Notes under the pieces: model-generated
The model's input: the letters and a program-made list of their open reading frames with translations, nothing else
What the model was told of the DNA's origin: nothing
Database searches by the model: none
From: an uncultured Bacteroidales bacterium
GTDB taxonomy: Bacteria > Bacteroidota > Bacteroidia > Bacteroidales > Muribaculaceae
Reading direction: 5' to 3'
Length of the DNA: 57,051 nucleotides
NCBI GenBank assembly: GCA_902781045.1
Contig: CACZHT010000018.1
Coordinates: 27,373-84,423 of the forward strand
Shown here: positions 17,324-25,129 of the stretch, in pieces
Layout of the letters: each line of letters starts with the position of its first letter
How positions within the stretch are numbered: position 1 is the first letter of the stretch
Program-made: the position numbers and the translations under genes

Positions 17324-18301
17324 TTATACATTGAGTAGCTGCCCGGTCTGCTTGAAGTAGGCCTCGGTGCAGGCTATTTGTGTCGCCAGCTCGATGCGCT
17401 GGTTCTGGAACTGCGAAACATAGTCATGGGCGTTGCGGATGATGGCTTCGGCCTCGGCCGGATGAGCGATGTAGTGCTGCATCTGCTCAATCAGGTCGCT
17501 GTAGTCGGGTTTGACCTCGACATAGTGCACACCCGGCTGCAGCGTGCCCTCCATATACCACGTCTCATAGCGCGGCTTGGGCATGACGGCCAGCGAGTTG
17601 CTCGACATCACCCACTTCAGGTTGGTGGCCACGTCGTTGCCCTCGATGCAGGCGATGAACTTGTAGCCTAGCTGCTCGTCGATAGTCATGAACGGCTTGA
17701 CCCACTCAGGGTGCTCCTCGGGACTGTCGGTGTTGGTCTTGCCGATGTCGCACTGCGGATGGTCGTGATACATGGCCAGCAACAAGCGGCGATGAGCTTG
17801 TGTCACGTGATTGCGTGACACGAGCATGTCGCGCTTCTGGCCGAATGGACGCGAGTCGTGCACAAACTGAAAGTGACGCAGCGCGTCGAGCTTCATCACT
17901 GCCGAGCGCGTGGTGCCGGCGGCGATGGGGCGGCTCTTGACAAACGATGGCACATCCGGCTCGTGCGTGATGTCGCCGAACAGATAGGAGAACATCAGTT
18001 CGCGGTTAAAGAGGCTCACCGTCTGGTAGAGGTCGAAGAAGTAGAGCGAGTTGCGCTTCTCGGCCCGCAGCGGATAGCGGTAGTCGCCCACACGGGTCGA
18101 CAGTGTGGCCCCGGTGGACTCGCCCAGGCGGACGTAGTAGTTGACGCGCCGAGCGACCACCTCGCGCTCGGCATCGGTCAGACTGGCCATCAGCCTCTTG
18201 GCCCGCGCCCGATAGAGCGAGCTGGGCAGCATGTATTGTGTCAGTGCCTTGCACCAGTAGTTGAGTCGCCGGGCCGACTTGTGCAATGAGGTTAATTGCA
18301 T
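17324..18301 (-). CDS. Family 90 (LpsA/CAP10-type) glycosyltransferase
   Basis: The 325-residue sequence fits the Glyco_transf_90 (CAP10/LpsA) family, used to add sugars to lipopolysaccharide or capsule. Family-like blocks are RPIAAGTTRSAVMKLDALRHF, then YKFIACIEGNDVATNLKWVMSSNSLAVMPKP, with a conserved EGxDxATNLKWxxxSxS pattern that binds the nucleotide-sugar, then ETWYMEGTLQPGVHYVEVKPDYSDL. No signal peptide or membrane helix is visible, so it is probably cytosolic or peripheral. The acceptor is unknown. The leader (18302-18345) has ttagactttaaactt and tcgaatgctcga repeats that recur before the next gene upstream. No LPS cluster surrounds it, so it may be an orphan core-modifying enzyme. 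Confidence 0.85.
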   Translation of the reverse strand: MQLTSLHKSARRLNYWCKALTQYMLPSSLYRARAKRLMASLTDAEREVVARRVNYYVRLGESTGATLSTRVGDYRYPLRAEKRNSLYFFDLYQTVSLFNRELMFSYLFGDITHEPDVPSFVKSRPIAAGTTRSAVMKLDALRHFQFVHDSRPFGQKRDMLVSRNHVTQAHRRLLLAMYHDHPQCDIGKTNTDSPEEHPEWVKPFMTIDEQLGYKFIACIEGNDVATNLKWVMSSNSLAVMPKPRYETWYMEGTLQPGVHYVEVKPDYSDLIEQMQHYIAHPAEAEAIIRNAHDYVSQFQNQRIELATQIACTEAYFKQTGQLLNV

Positions 18302-18383
18302 TATAAATCTTGGACTTTAGACTTTAAACTTCAGACGCTAGTTCGAATGCTCGAAACTATTAACTATTAACTATTAACTCCCC

Positions 18384-19436
18384 CTATTCCCAGTGGCGCA
18401 AGCGCACCTCGATGCCGTCGGCCTGCAACAGGGCGGGCAGCTGGCTGATGTCGGTCTGGCTGTAATGGTAGGGATAGACCACCTTGGGCTTGATGACGCG
18501 GGCGGCACGCACCAGCTGTTCCACCGTCATCGTGTAGGGCTGGTTGCAGGGCAGGAAGGCGATGTCGATGTCCTTCAATGCCGACATCTCGGGAATGTCC
18601 TCGGTGTCGCCGGCCACATAGATGCGCAGGCCGTCGTAGGTCAGCACAAAGCCGTTGTCGCGACCCTTGGGGTGATACTTCTCATGGCCCGGTGTGGTGT
18701 TATAGGCCGGCACGGCATCGATGGTGATGCCATGCTCGGCGGCGTGGTCGCCATTGGCCATCACCTTTTGGGCTCGGCCACTCAGCAGGCTGTCGCAGCG
18801 GGCATTGGTGATGAGTTTGCCCTGCTGGTAGCACAAGTCGTTGATGGCCGTCTCGTCCAGGTGGTCGGCATGCTCATGTGTGACCAGCACCAGGTGTGCC
18901 GGCGGCAGGCACCAATAGTCCACCTTGCGGTCGCCCAGCTCACTCACCGGGTCCACATACAGCTCGACATCGCCCAGACGCAGGCGCAAGCTGGCGTGCA
19001 TGATGGGGAATATCATCACCGACTTGCCGCCCGGGGTGCGCAGGGTGTCAAAGTCTACACCGGGACGGGCTATGGGCTTGCCGGCCTTCTCCCAAGCCTG
19101 TATGCCACCCGACAGGTTGAACACGCGGCAGCCTTTCTTCATAAGCTGTTCGGCGGCGTTGGCCGAGCGGCGCCCGCTGCGGCAATATACCGCCACCGGT
19201 CGGCGAGGACGCAGCAACGCCAGCGCGCTGTCGGCAAAGTTGTCGAGGTTCACATCCACGTTGATAGCACCGGGGATGTGCCCCTGTGCATACTCCTCGG
19301 GTGTACGCACGTCCAGCAGCTCGGGCTCGTAGGTGTCCATCGCTTGGGCAAACTCATTCACATCAACGGTGTTGGCGGTGTTGCATGCGGTTCCCAGGCC
19401 CAGCATCGCCAGCAAGCAAGAGAAAAACTTATTCAT
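18384..19436 (-). CDS. Exported rhodanese / metallo-beta-lactamase-fold fusion protein
   Basis: This 350-residue protein joins two domains. Residues 1-18 look like a lipoprotein-type signal (MNKFFSCLLAMLGLGTAC; the lipobox is imperfect). Residues ~25-125 are a rhodanese domain with active-site Cys85 in the loop CRSGRRS, able to carry sulfur as persulfide. Residues ~128-350 are a UlaG/L-ascorbate-lactonase-like metallo-beta-lactamase fold with the metal site HEHADHLD (187-194), further ligands in AGDTED and a late His in YPYHYSQTD. Rhodanese plus MBL is the logic of persulfide dioxygenases, but this MBL branch is UlaG-like, so the substrate is uncertain. The protein is probably periplasmic. 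TTAACTAT repeats sit at its 3' side and AATTATGAATT repeats at its 5' side. Confidence 0.85.
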   Translation of the reverse strand: MNKFFSCLLAMLGLGTACNTANTVDVNEFAQAMDTYEPELLDVRTPEEYAQGHIPGAINVDVNLDNFADSALALLRPRRPVAVYCRSGRRSANAAEQLMKKGCRVFNLSGGIQAWEKAGKPIARPGVDFDTLRTPGGKSVMIFPIMHASLRLRLGDVELYVDPVSELGDRKVDYWCLPPAHLVLVTHEHADHLDETAINDLCYQQGKLITNARCDSLLSGRAQKVMANGDHAAEHGITIDAVPAYNTTPGHEKYHPKGRDNGFVLTYDGLRIYVAGDTEDIPEMSALKDIDIAFLPCNQPYTMTVEQLVRAARVIKPKVVYPYHYSQTDISQLPALLQADGIEVRLRHWE

Positions 19437-19483
19437 CTTATTTTAGACCTTAGACGTTTGACTTTAGTTCGAGTGCTCGAAAT

Positions 19484-19548
19484 CATGAATTATGAATTGT
19501 AAATCATGAATTATGAATCATGAATTATGAATTATGAATTATAAATTA
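19484..19548. repeat. AATTATGAATT-type AT-rich repeat run
   Basis: Repeated 10-11 bp units (atgaattatga, ataaattatg) span the gap between two minus-strand genes and reach into the last codons of the 180-residue protein. Similar runs lie at about 26455-26486, 35648-35683, 44845-44875 and 46509-46545, always at gene edges. Confidence 0.75.
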
Positions 19549-20081
19549 TGCCTTGTCATGTGATATCCCAGCCGATGCAACTCCACCGACATGCCCATCA
19601 AGTAGAGCTGGCGCAAGCTGGCCACGTAGGCTTTCATTGCGTCCACCGTGCCCGGCTCGAAGCCCTGGCGCATGAGCAGCGTGTGGGTGCGGGTGGCACA
19701 GGCACTCACCAGCTGCTCGGTCTGGTCGTAGGCATCGCCGCGCAGCAGCAACACGCCCTCGCGCACATACTCGTCCAGCTGGTCATAGCCGCGCTTGTCG
19801 CGCAGCAGTGCATACAGGTTGGCGATGTGCTTGTACAGGTTCCAGTCCTCGTCCCAGAACCGTGCGATGGCCATGCCGATGTACATCATCCAACCCAGCG
19901 ATGCAGTGGGGTAGGCCTGGAACTCGCGGATGCCGTCGGGCAGATAAGACTCGCCGATGGCTTGCCAACGGTCCTCAACATCGGGGCATTGGGGCATGTG
20001 CTCGTCCACCTCGCCCTGTTCCAGCAGGTATCCTTTCAGGTCCTCATACAAGGCCAATTCGTATTTCTCAATCGTGTCCAT
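19539..20081 (-). CDS. Hypothetical protein, 180 residues
   Basis: I do not recognise the family. The protein is soluble, acidic at the N-terminus and mostly helical. Visible features are an aromatic patch ASLGWMMYIGMAIARFWDEDWNLYKHIANLYALL (near 60-93) and a helical C-terminus (GTVDAMKAYVASLRQLYLMGMSVELHRLGYH). Similar Trp-rich helical proteins are common, unannotated, in Bacteroidales. The start is well supported by a consensus promoter just upstream (20104-20135) giving a ~16-nt leader. The stop lies inside an AT-rich repeat run, so the last residues may be repeat-derived. Confidence 0.72.
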   Translation of the reverse strand: MDTIEKYELALYEDLKGYLLEQGEVDEHMPQCPDVEDRWQAIGESYLPDGIREFQAYPTASLGWMMYIGMAIARFWDEDWNLYKHIANLYALLRDKRGYDQLDEYVREGVLLLRGDAYDQTEQLVSACATRTHTLLMRQGFEPGTVDAMKAYVASLRQLYLMGMSVELHRLGYHMTRHNL

Positions 20082-20103
20082 CGTGTAATCATATTTGACA
20101 CTG

Positions 20104-20135
20104 CAAAATTACACATTTCAAACCAATCTCACAAA
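20104..20135 (-). promoter_or_regulatory. Promoter of the 180-residue protein gene
   Basis: On the minus strand TTTG (20132-20135), 20 bp, TAATTTTG (20104-20111) matches the Bacteroidota consensus. Confidence 0.78.
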
Positions 20136-20510
20136 TCTCGTGCAAACGAGTGCAGAGCCGAGCTCGCTCGAGCTATGCCGAGTGCCGCCGAGATTATCCA
20201 AATCTTGTGCAAGCCGAACGCAATGAAGCTTGCTTCGATTGCTGAGGCACCGCCAAGATTGCTGCGCTTCGCTTGCCCTTCGGGCTCCCGTTCGGTCGCG
20301 AGCACTTCGTGGTTATCCAAATCTTGTGCAAGCCGAACGCAATGAAACAAAGTGCAAGCCGAATACAAAACCAAACTTGTTTGGGATTGTTGAGGCGTAG
20401 TCTTTGTTATCCAATCTTGCTTCGATTGCTGAGGTGCCGCCAAGATTGCGCAACGCGCAGCAATCTGTGTGCAAAACTCAATCAGGCAGCTACTAAAAAC
20501 TAGAAACTAA
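20136..20510. repeat. Intergenic block of interspersed repeats
   Basis: No gene is supportable here. A ~34-bp unit (ttatccaaatcttgtgcaag continuing into ccgaacgcaatgaa) occurs at about 20196-20229 and again at 20313-20346. A second unit (ttgcttcgattgctgagg then gccgccaagattgc) occurs near 20228-20261 and 20415-20448. The block also has GC-rich fragments such as gagccgagctcgctcgagc. Confidence 0.65.
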
Positions 20511-20517
20511 ATTGATT

Positions 20518-21546
20518 TTATCTGCGTGAGTTTTTCAGATTCACAACCTCCATGGGCATGTCCAATGTCTGCTCAACCTGTTGTTGAACATCTCGCTGCT
20601 CGCTGCTGGTATGCTTAATATAGACCGGTGCCATGCTCATGTCGAATCTGATGCGTTCGGGACAATGTGTCCACTGCGGGCGCCGCAACTCCAGGATATC
20701 TCTCACACTCGGGTCATCGGGCTTCTTGTATTTGTCGTCAAGCAGCAGGTAGGCATACTTGCAGGCGATGTGCACATTCTCCTCGTTGAACCAGAACAAG
20801 TCGTCGTAGTCATCCAGGCGACAAGTCATCAGCTCATGCTCCTCGCTCATCTCGATGGCATGGTTGACCTGCTGACACCACAGCTCGAATGTGCTGGCCG
20901 CCTCTGGCCTATGCTCCCGGACTGTCCAAAACGCATAAGCGACTTCATCCATATTCATAGGGCCGGCAAACGCCTCGTCATTCATGATCTCTGCCATCGG
21001 TAGCTCATCGAGGTTGGTGCAGCAGTCGTGCACCAAGCCGAACAGGATGTTGAGGCACTCGTCGCTTGACGGAAATTCATCGGGGCGATATTCACCGACC
21101 AGCCACAGATAGTCGGCCGGGGGCACCTTGCTGCAGTCGATGATGAAGTCTCTGTTCAGCGCCAGCCGCTGACAAGCCAGCCAGTAGGGCAATTCGTCCA
21201 GCTCGGCCACATGCTCCAGCAGATAGGCCTCGGGCATGTGCTTTGCCACAACAAGGGCGCAGTCATTGTCGTGGCTCTGCGACCAATGTCGGGCAACAAT
21301 GTCGGCAAACGAGTCGTCCCACATCAGATACATCTTGCGCATTGCCCATCGCCGGTCTTCATTGCTGCCCTCGACAAACGCCCGAAGTACCTTTTTCTGT
21401 TGCGACCAGTCTAGCCCACCAAACCGTCGCTTGATCTCCTGCCTAGCGTCGCTCACTTTGTTGCTCTGCTTGTCGCTGTACCACCTGATCAGCGACGCTA
21501 TCGGGCGGTTGCGCCGCCCATTATTTGGGTGTGTCTTTCTTCCCAT
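20518..21546 (-). CDS. Uncharacterised protein, paralogue of the 25.1-26.1 kb gene
   Basis: This 342-residue soluble protein is clearly related to the protein encoded at 25130-26083. Shared blocks are the N-terminal GRRNRPIAxLIxWYxDK (near residues 10-26), VSxARQEIKRRFxGLDWxQQK (near 31-51) and, towards the C-terminus, IAxKYAYLxLDDxYKKxDDPSVxDILE. The middle has Trp- and His-rich segments resembling repeated helical hairpins with WALxxxYxxWD patterns, suggesting an alpha-solenoid-like fold. No catalytic motif is apparent and I do not know a named family. The N-terminal basic stretch could bind nucleic acid, but that is only a guess. The two copies bracket a transposase-family gene and a secreted protein gene. 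Confidence 0.8.
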   Translation of the reverse strand: MGRKTHPNNGRRNRPIASLIRWYSDKQSNKVSDARQEIKRRFGGLDWSQQKKVLRAFVEGSNEDRRWAMRKMYLMWDDSFADIVARHWSQSHDNDCALVVAKHMPEAYLLEHVAELDELPYWLACQRLALNRDFIIDCSKVPPADYLWLVGEYRPDEFPSSDECLNILFGLVHDCCTNLDELPMAEIMNDEAFAGPMNMDEVAYAFWTVREHRPEAASTFELWCQQVNHAIEMSEEHELMTCRLDDYDDLFWFNEENVHIACKYAYLLLDDKYKKPDDPSVRDILELRRPQWTHCPERIRFDMSMAPVYIKHTSSEQRDVQQQVEQTLDMPMEVVNLKNSRR

Positions 21547-21697
21547 GTTGTTTTTGTCGGATGGTGACTTGGATGCAGGGAATTCCGCACTAATATTGAT
21601 TGTATGTTGTTAATGTTGTTTAAGGTGTTTTTGATAGGTCATCTGTGCAATCTGCAACAGATTAAACGCAAAATCTGCCACTACCCGAAAATCAGAA

Positions 21698-22654
21698 CTA
21701 ATTGGTCTGTTCTTCAGCTTGGTGCGAGAGGCTCTCGATTTGGTCGGGGGTGAGGTTGGTCACTTGACTGATAAAGTCTGTGGTCATCCCCTGGGCAATA
21801 AGTTTGCGGGCAACATTGCGGCGCTCTTCCTCTCTGCCTTCTTCTCTGCCTTCCTCTCTGCCTTCCTCTCTGCCTTCTTCTCTGCCTTCCTCTCTGCCTT
21901 CCTCTCGGCCTTGCTCCAGACCTTGCTCCAGACCTTTGGCCATGCCCTCGGCGATGGCTCCTTCATACACGGCAATATTGTCGCGATACACCTTGATGCT
22001 CTCTTCATAGCGGTCGCGCTCTTGGGAGGTCAAAGCGGCAGTTTCGCAAATCTCGGACAAACGCTTGAAAGCGGCATATTGAGCCGCCCAAGGCATACGG
22101 TCATATATCTCCATATTTTTCAAAACATAAATCCAACGTTCAAAGTAGTTCTCGCACTCTTCGGCTTGCTTGCTGAACTCGGGCAGCTGCAAGAAAATCA
22201 TTCGTAACTTGTTACTGAACAGCTGCCCGCTGTGGCGGTCCATCAAAGCCACGTCGGTGCGGAATTTGCGCTCAAAGTCAGACTGGCGGAAGTTCATGAA
22301 GAACACGCCATAGACGGCACTGATCTCATAGGTCATCGAACCACGTTTGCACTGGTCGATGATGGCTCGTGACAAGTAGAGCAGGGCACGGTCTTTAAAG
22401 TGCAGTTGCGAGCGGTTCTGCATCTCGACGATGATATGCTCACCTGTGTCTGTCTTGCAGTAGACATCATATATCAGACCACGTTCGCCATCGCGGTCAG
22501 GAAGCCTTTCTTTGTCCAGAAACTGTATGTCGGTGATCTGCCTCTCACCTTTGAGCAGACAGTTAAGGAAGTCGATTAGCAGCGGTTTGGAGATTTCTTG
22601 GCCAAAAATGCGCTTGAAACCGACATCGGTGAACGGATTGATAAATTTACCCAT
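21698..22654 (-). CDS. PD-(D/E)XK nuclease-family transposase-like protein (Rpn/PDDEXK_2 type)
   Basis: The opening (MGKFINPFTDVGFKRIFG, then LLIDFLNCLL and ITDIQFLDKE) is typical of the PDDEXK_2 / Rpn family of putative transposases or recombination-promoting nucleases, very common in Bacteroidales. The core nuclease pattern is seen in LIYDVYCKTDTGEHIIVEMQ (near 60-80), where D and E-x-Q take the place of D and E-x-K. Near residues 247-276 is a tandem repeat of Glu-Glu-Gly-Arg encoded by 12-bp units (about 21829-21912), followed by a short helical tail. The repeat is in frame whatever its copy number, so its length can vary without breaking the gene. A -7 box lies just upstream. No terminal repeats or target duplications are seen, so it need not be mobile now. 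Confidence 0.85.
   Translation of the reverse strand: MGKFINPFTDVGFKRIFGQEISKPLLIDFLNCLLKGERQITDIQFLDKERLPDRDGERGLIYDVYCKTDTGEHIIVEMQNRSQLHFKDRALLYLSRAIIDQCKRGSMTYEISAVYGVFFMNFRQSDFERKFRTDVALMDRHSGQLFSNKLRMIFLQLPEFSKQAEECENYFERWIYVLKNMEIYDRMPWAAQYAAFKRLSEICETAALTSQERDRYEESIKVYRDNIAVYEGAIAEGMAKGLEQGLEQGREEGREEGREEGREEGREEGREEGREEERRNVARKLIAQGMTTDFISQVTNLTPDQIESLSHQAEEQTN
21829..21912 (-). repeat. 12-bp tandem repeat encoding (EEGR)n
   Basis: About seven units of ctctctgccttc/ttctctgccttc encode Glu-Glu-Gly-Arg repeats inside the transposase-family protein. The unit is a multiple of 3, so slippage would change length but keep the frame. Confidence 0.85.
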
Positions 22655-22682
22655 GATGATACTTCTCTCTGGTTTAGCGATG

Positions 22683-22714
22683 CAAAGTTAGCTGTTTTTT
22701 TTCGGTTTTGCAAC
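22683..22714 (-). promoter_or_regulatory. Likely promoter of the PD-(D/E)XK gene
   Basis: On the minus strand GTTG (22711-22714), 20 bp, TAACTTTG (22683-22690): perfect -7 box and a -33 box with one change. Confidence 0.6.
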
Positions 22715-22747
22715 TTTGAGAGCATGATTTTGACCGATGGACTATTT

Positions 22748-24919
22748 TTATCGTTTGTAGTTGACATGCTTGCCGGCGATGCCCGACAGACCCCGGATGC
22801 CATCGGCATTGTAGACCACCAGCGTGAAGTCGTTGGTCTGCAGCCATGTGTTGCCATTGTTGTCGATATACACCAACTCGGCTGTACTGGCGGTTTCCTC
22901 GTGTCGCGAGCTCTTGATGCCTGTGTTCAGTGCACCCAGTGCGCCGACCGTCAGCGAGCCGCCGGCTACGCTCACCGTGGCGAACCGATGGCTCATGTCG
23001 CCTGACACGGCGGCAAAGCCGCGACCCTGACGCGTCAGGTAAGCCTGCTCCGGAGTCAGTGGGTCGGCGAACCCGCCCACTTCGCTCCACTCAAACTGGC
23101 CACAACCGGTCTTGACCACCTTGCTCTGGCCCACAAGATACACCTCGTCGCCGATGACTTGCAGACAGCGCGGACCGCCGCCCAGCAAGATGCCCACCGA
23201 ACGGCTCTCAATGCCTTCGTCGTTCTCGATGCCGTTGTTGCGGGCTAGGGCCAGCTCCCAGTCCCACACCTTGTAGAGGTCGCCCGCGTCGGTGAGTGTC
23301 GCGTCAACAAACGAGTCGCCCAAATAGCGTTTCACTCGGCGGTTGCCGTCTTGCAGGTCGAAGACATAGCAGCAGTTGCCGGCGTAGGCCATATAGCGGC
23401 CATTGGGCGAGAAGATAATCTTGCCCCGCTCGCCATTGTTATGGCAGTGGCCGTTGACAATCTGTGTCGAGCTGGCGAGGCTCTTGCCATCGTAGCGGCG
23501 GATGCCCAGCTCCTCGCTGGCCACATACAGATGCTTGCCGTCTGAACCGATGTGGTGGATATTGGCTCGCTCGGCCACCGTCTGCGGCGCGATTATGTCG
23601 CTGATGGCTCCGGTTGCTTTGTTGATAGCCACCACAGCGTTGCTGCTCGCTCCCCATGAGTTGACCGTCTCGAGCAGGTAGATGTTGCTGGCATCCTCGC
23701 ACATCGTGTGCGCCACGTTCTCGGGCAGCTGGATGATGGCAAACTTGTTGCCGCTCTGCTTGACCGACGTTTGCTCTTGCGATTCTGTGCCACCACCAGT
23801 GCCGCCGCCACCGCCACCACCAGTGCCGCCACCGCCACCACCAGTGCCGCCACCGCCACCACCAGTGCCGCCACCGCCACCACCAGTGCCGCCACCACCA
23901 GTGCTACCGCCACCAGTGCCACCGCCGCCACCAGTGCCGCCACCGCCTTCATCTTCGGTTTTCTCAGGCGGACCGGGGCAGCCTATTAGGATGTTGGGCG
24001 GGAGCGTTTCGCCACATACGATAATCTTTGCGGTGCTACCTTTTCCCTCCACGCGCGTCGCGCAGGGAGGGGTGCCGGCTGGTGTAGCCTTGAGGTGGAA
24101 GTGTTGGGCAAAGTACTCCTTCATGTCGACATTGGGGTATGCCTCCTCCATGCGCGTCTTGCTCGGGTCTTGTCCGGCATAGCCCAGCATTTTGCTCACC
24201 TCGTTGACAAACAGTGTGGTGAGCCTCGCGTCGTCAGTCATGTCGACTGTCTCGGTCAGCGTGGTGTTCTGGAAGATGACACCGACCATCTTCTGCGCCG
24301 CCTCGTCGTGGTAGACATACTGGTCGAACACAAAGAGCATCGGCATCCCGAAGGCGCACATCGTCGGCGAGCGCGACATGTCCATCTTTGACGTGATGCG
24401 GAAGGCCTCCTTGCCCATGAATGTCACCGGCTGGGGCTTGCCTGGCTCCATGCCGTCGTGATAGTCGCTGCGTGGCGCGCTGCCCAGCTTGTTGGCCACC
24501 ATTTCGTCCATGGCTTGCCACAGTGCCCCCAGGTAGCCCATGGTCGTGGCCGTGCTGCGCGTCACCAGCGTTGTGGCAGCCACAGCAGCTTGACCAAGCT
24601 GTGCCTCGCTCATGCCCTGCGTGTCCAGCGCCAGCACGGTGATGCGTGCCTGGCGGCCGAACATCCAGTTGATCAGGTCGGCATACGGTCCGGTGGGCTC
24701 GCTCTTGAGTTGCGGCTTGTAGCGCGACGACGATATGCTCATCGCCCAACCACGGAGCGATGGGTCGACATATTGCGGAAAGTTCTCGATGCTCCCGTCC
24801 GGGTTGTCAAACCAGAAGTGGTCGGTCTCCAGACGGTCTGAGCCGGCTGGCGAAGCACTGACCTGAAGCCCGCACAACCATGCCACCAGCACTATCATCA
24901 GAGTAAGTCTTGCTTTCAT
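22748..24919 (-). CDS. Secreted two-domain protein with Gly/Thr-rich linker and propeller-like C-terminus
   Basis: This 723-residue protein begins with a signal peptide (MKARLTLMIVLVAWLCGLQVSA). Residues ~25-320 form an N-terminal domain with no motif I recognise (LINWMFGRQARITVLALDTQGMSE, a possible Rossmann- or protease-like strand, is its clearest segment). Residues ~325-376 are a low-complexity linker of Gly with regularly placed Thr, encoded by ~21-bp repeats. Residues ~385-723 have recurring blade-like segments (SDGKHLYVASEELGIRRYDGKSL; FSPNGRYMAYAGNCCYVFDLQDG; VSVAGGSLTVGALG) that suggest a beta-propeller. An extracellular binding role is plausible; substrate unknown. A consensus promoter lies upstream. 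Confidence 0.8.
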   Translation of the reverse strand: MKARLTLMIVLVAWLCGLQVSASPAGSDRLETDHFWFDNPDGSIENFPQYVDPSLRGWAMSISSSRYKPQLKSEPTGPYADLINWMFGRQARITVLALDTQGMSEAQLGQAAVAATTLVTRSTATTMGYLGALWQAMDEMVANKLGSAPRSDYHDGMEPGKPQPVTFMGKEAFRITSKMDMSRSPTMCAFGMPMLFVFDQYVYHDEAAQKMVGVIFQNTTLTETVDMTDDARLTTLFVNEVSKMLGYAGQDPSKTRMEEAYPNVDMKEYFAQHFHLKATPAGTPPCATRVEGKGSTAKIIVCGETLPPNILIGCPGPPEKTEDEGGGGTGGGGGTGGGSTGGGGTGGGGGGTGGGGGGTGGGGGGTGGGGGGGTGGGTESQEQTSVKQSGNKFAIIQLPENVAHTMCEDASNIYLLETVNSWGASSNAVVAINKATGAISDIIAPQTVAERANIHHIGSDGKHLYVASEELGIRRYDGKSLASSTQIVNGHCHNNGERGKIIFSPNGRYMAYAGNCCYVFDLQDGNRRVKRYLGDSFVDATLTDAGDLYKVWDWELALARNNGIENDEGIESRSVGILLGGGPRCLQVIGDEVYLVGQSKVVKTGCGQFEWSEVGGFADPLTPEQAYLTRQGRGFAAVSGDMSHRFATVSVAGGSLTVGALGALNTGIKSSRHEETASTAELVYIDNNGNTWLQTNDFTLVVYNADGIRGLSGIAGKHVNYKR
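23793..23945 (-). repeat. Repeat encoding the (G)nT linker
   Basis: Units of about 15-24 bp built from accaccagtgccgccacc encode runs of 3-7 Gly separated by Thr (once Ser). Near-identity between units suggests recent expansion by slippage or unequal recombination. Confidence 0.85.
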
Positions 24920-24957
24920 ATTTTGCGGATTTGTCTGTTAAACTCGGTTTTTCGCTA

Positions 24958-24989
24958 CAAAACTACAACTTTTTTTCGAGAAATGCAAA
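24958..24989 (-). promoter_or_regulatory. Promoter of the secreted propeller-like protein gene
   Basis: On the minus strand TTTG (24986-24989), 20 bp, TAGTTTTG (24958-24965) matches the Bacteroidota consensus, with a ~30-nt leader. Confidence 0.78.
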
Positions 24990-25129
24990 AAAACGAAGTC
25001 AAAAGCACATTTTTCAACCTTTGGCCTCGAACACTCCATCGCTATCACGAACCTTTAGCTCGCAACCGATTAAATAACTTTTCGCGAGAGTTTCGCGGTC
25101 TAATAATCTTCGCGAGGTTTTCGCGGTTA

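Noticed and set aside
18335..18356. tRNA T-arm-like sequence gttcgaatgctcgaaac
   Set aside because: No cloverleaf can be drawn around it, and a variant (gttcgagtgctcgaaatc) recurs near 19465, so it is a small dispersed palindrome.
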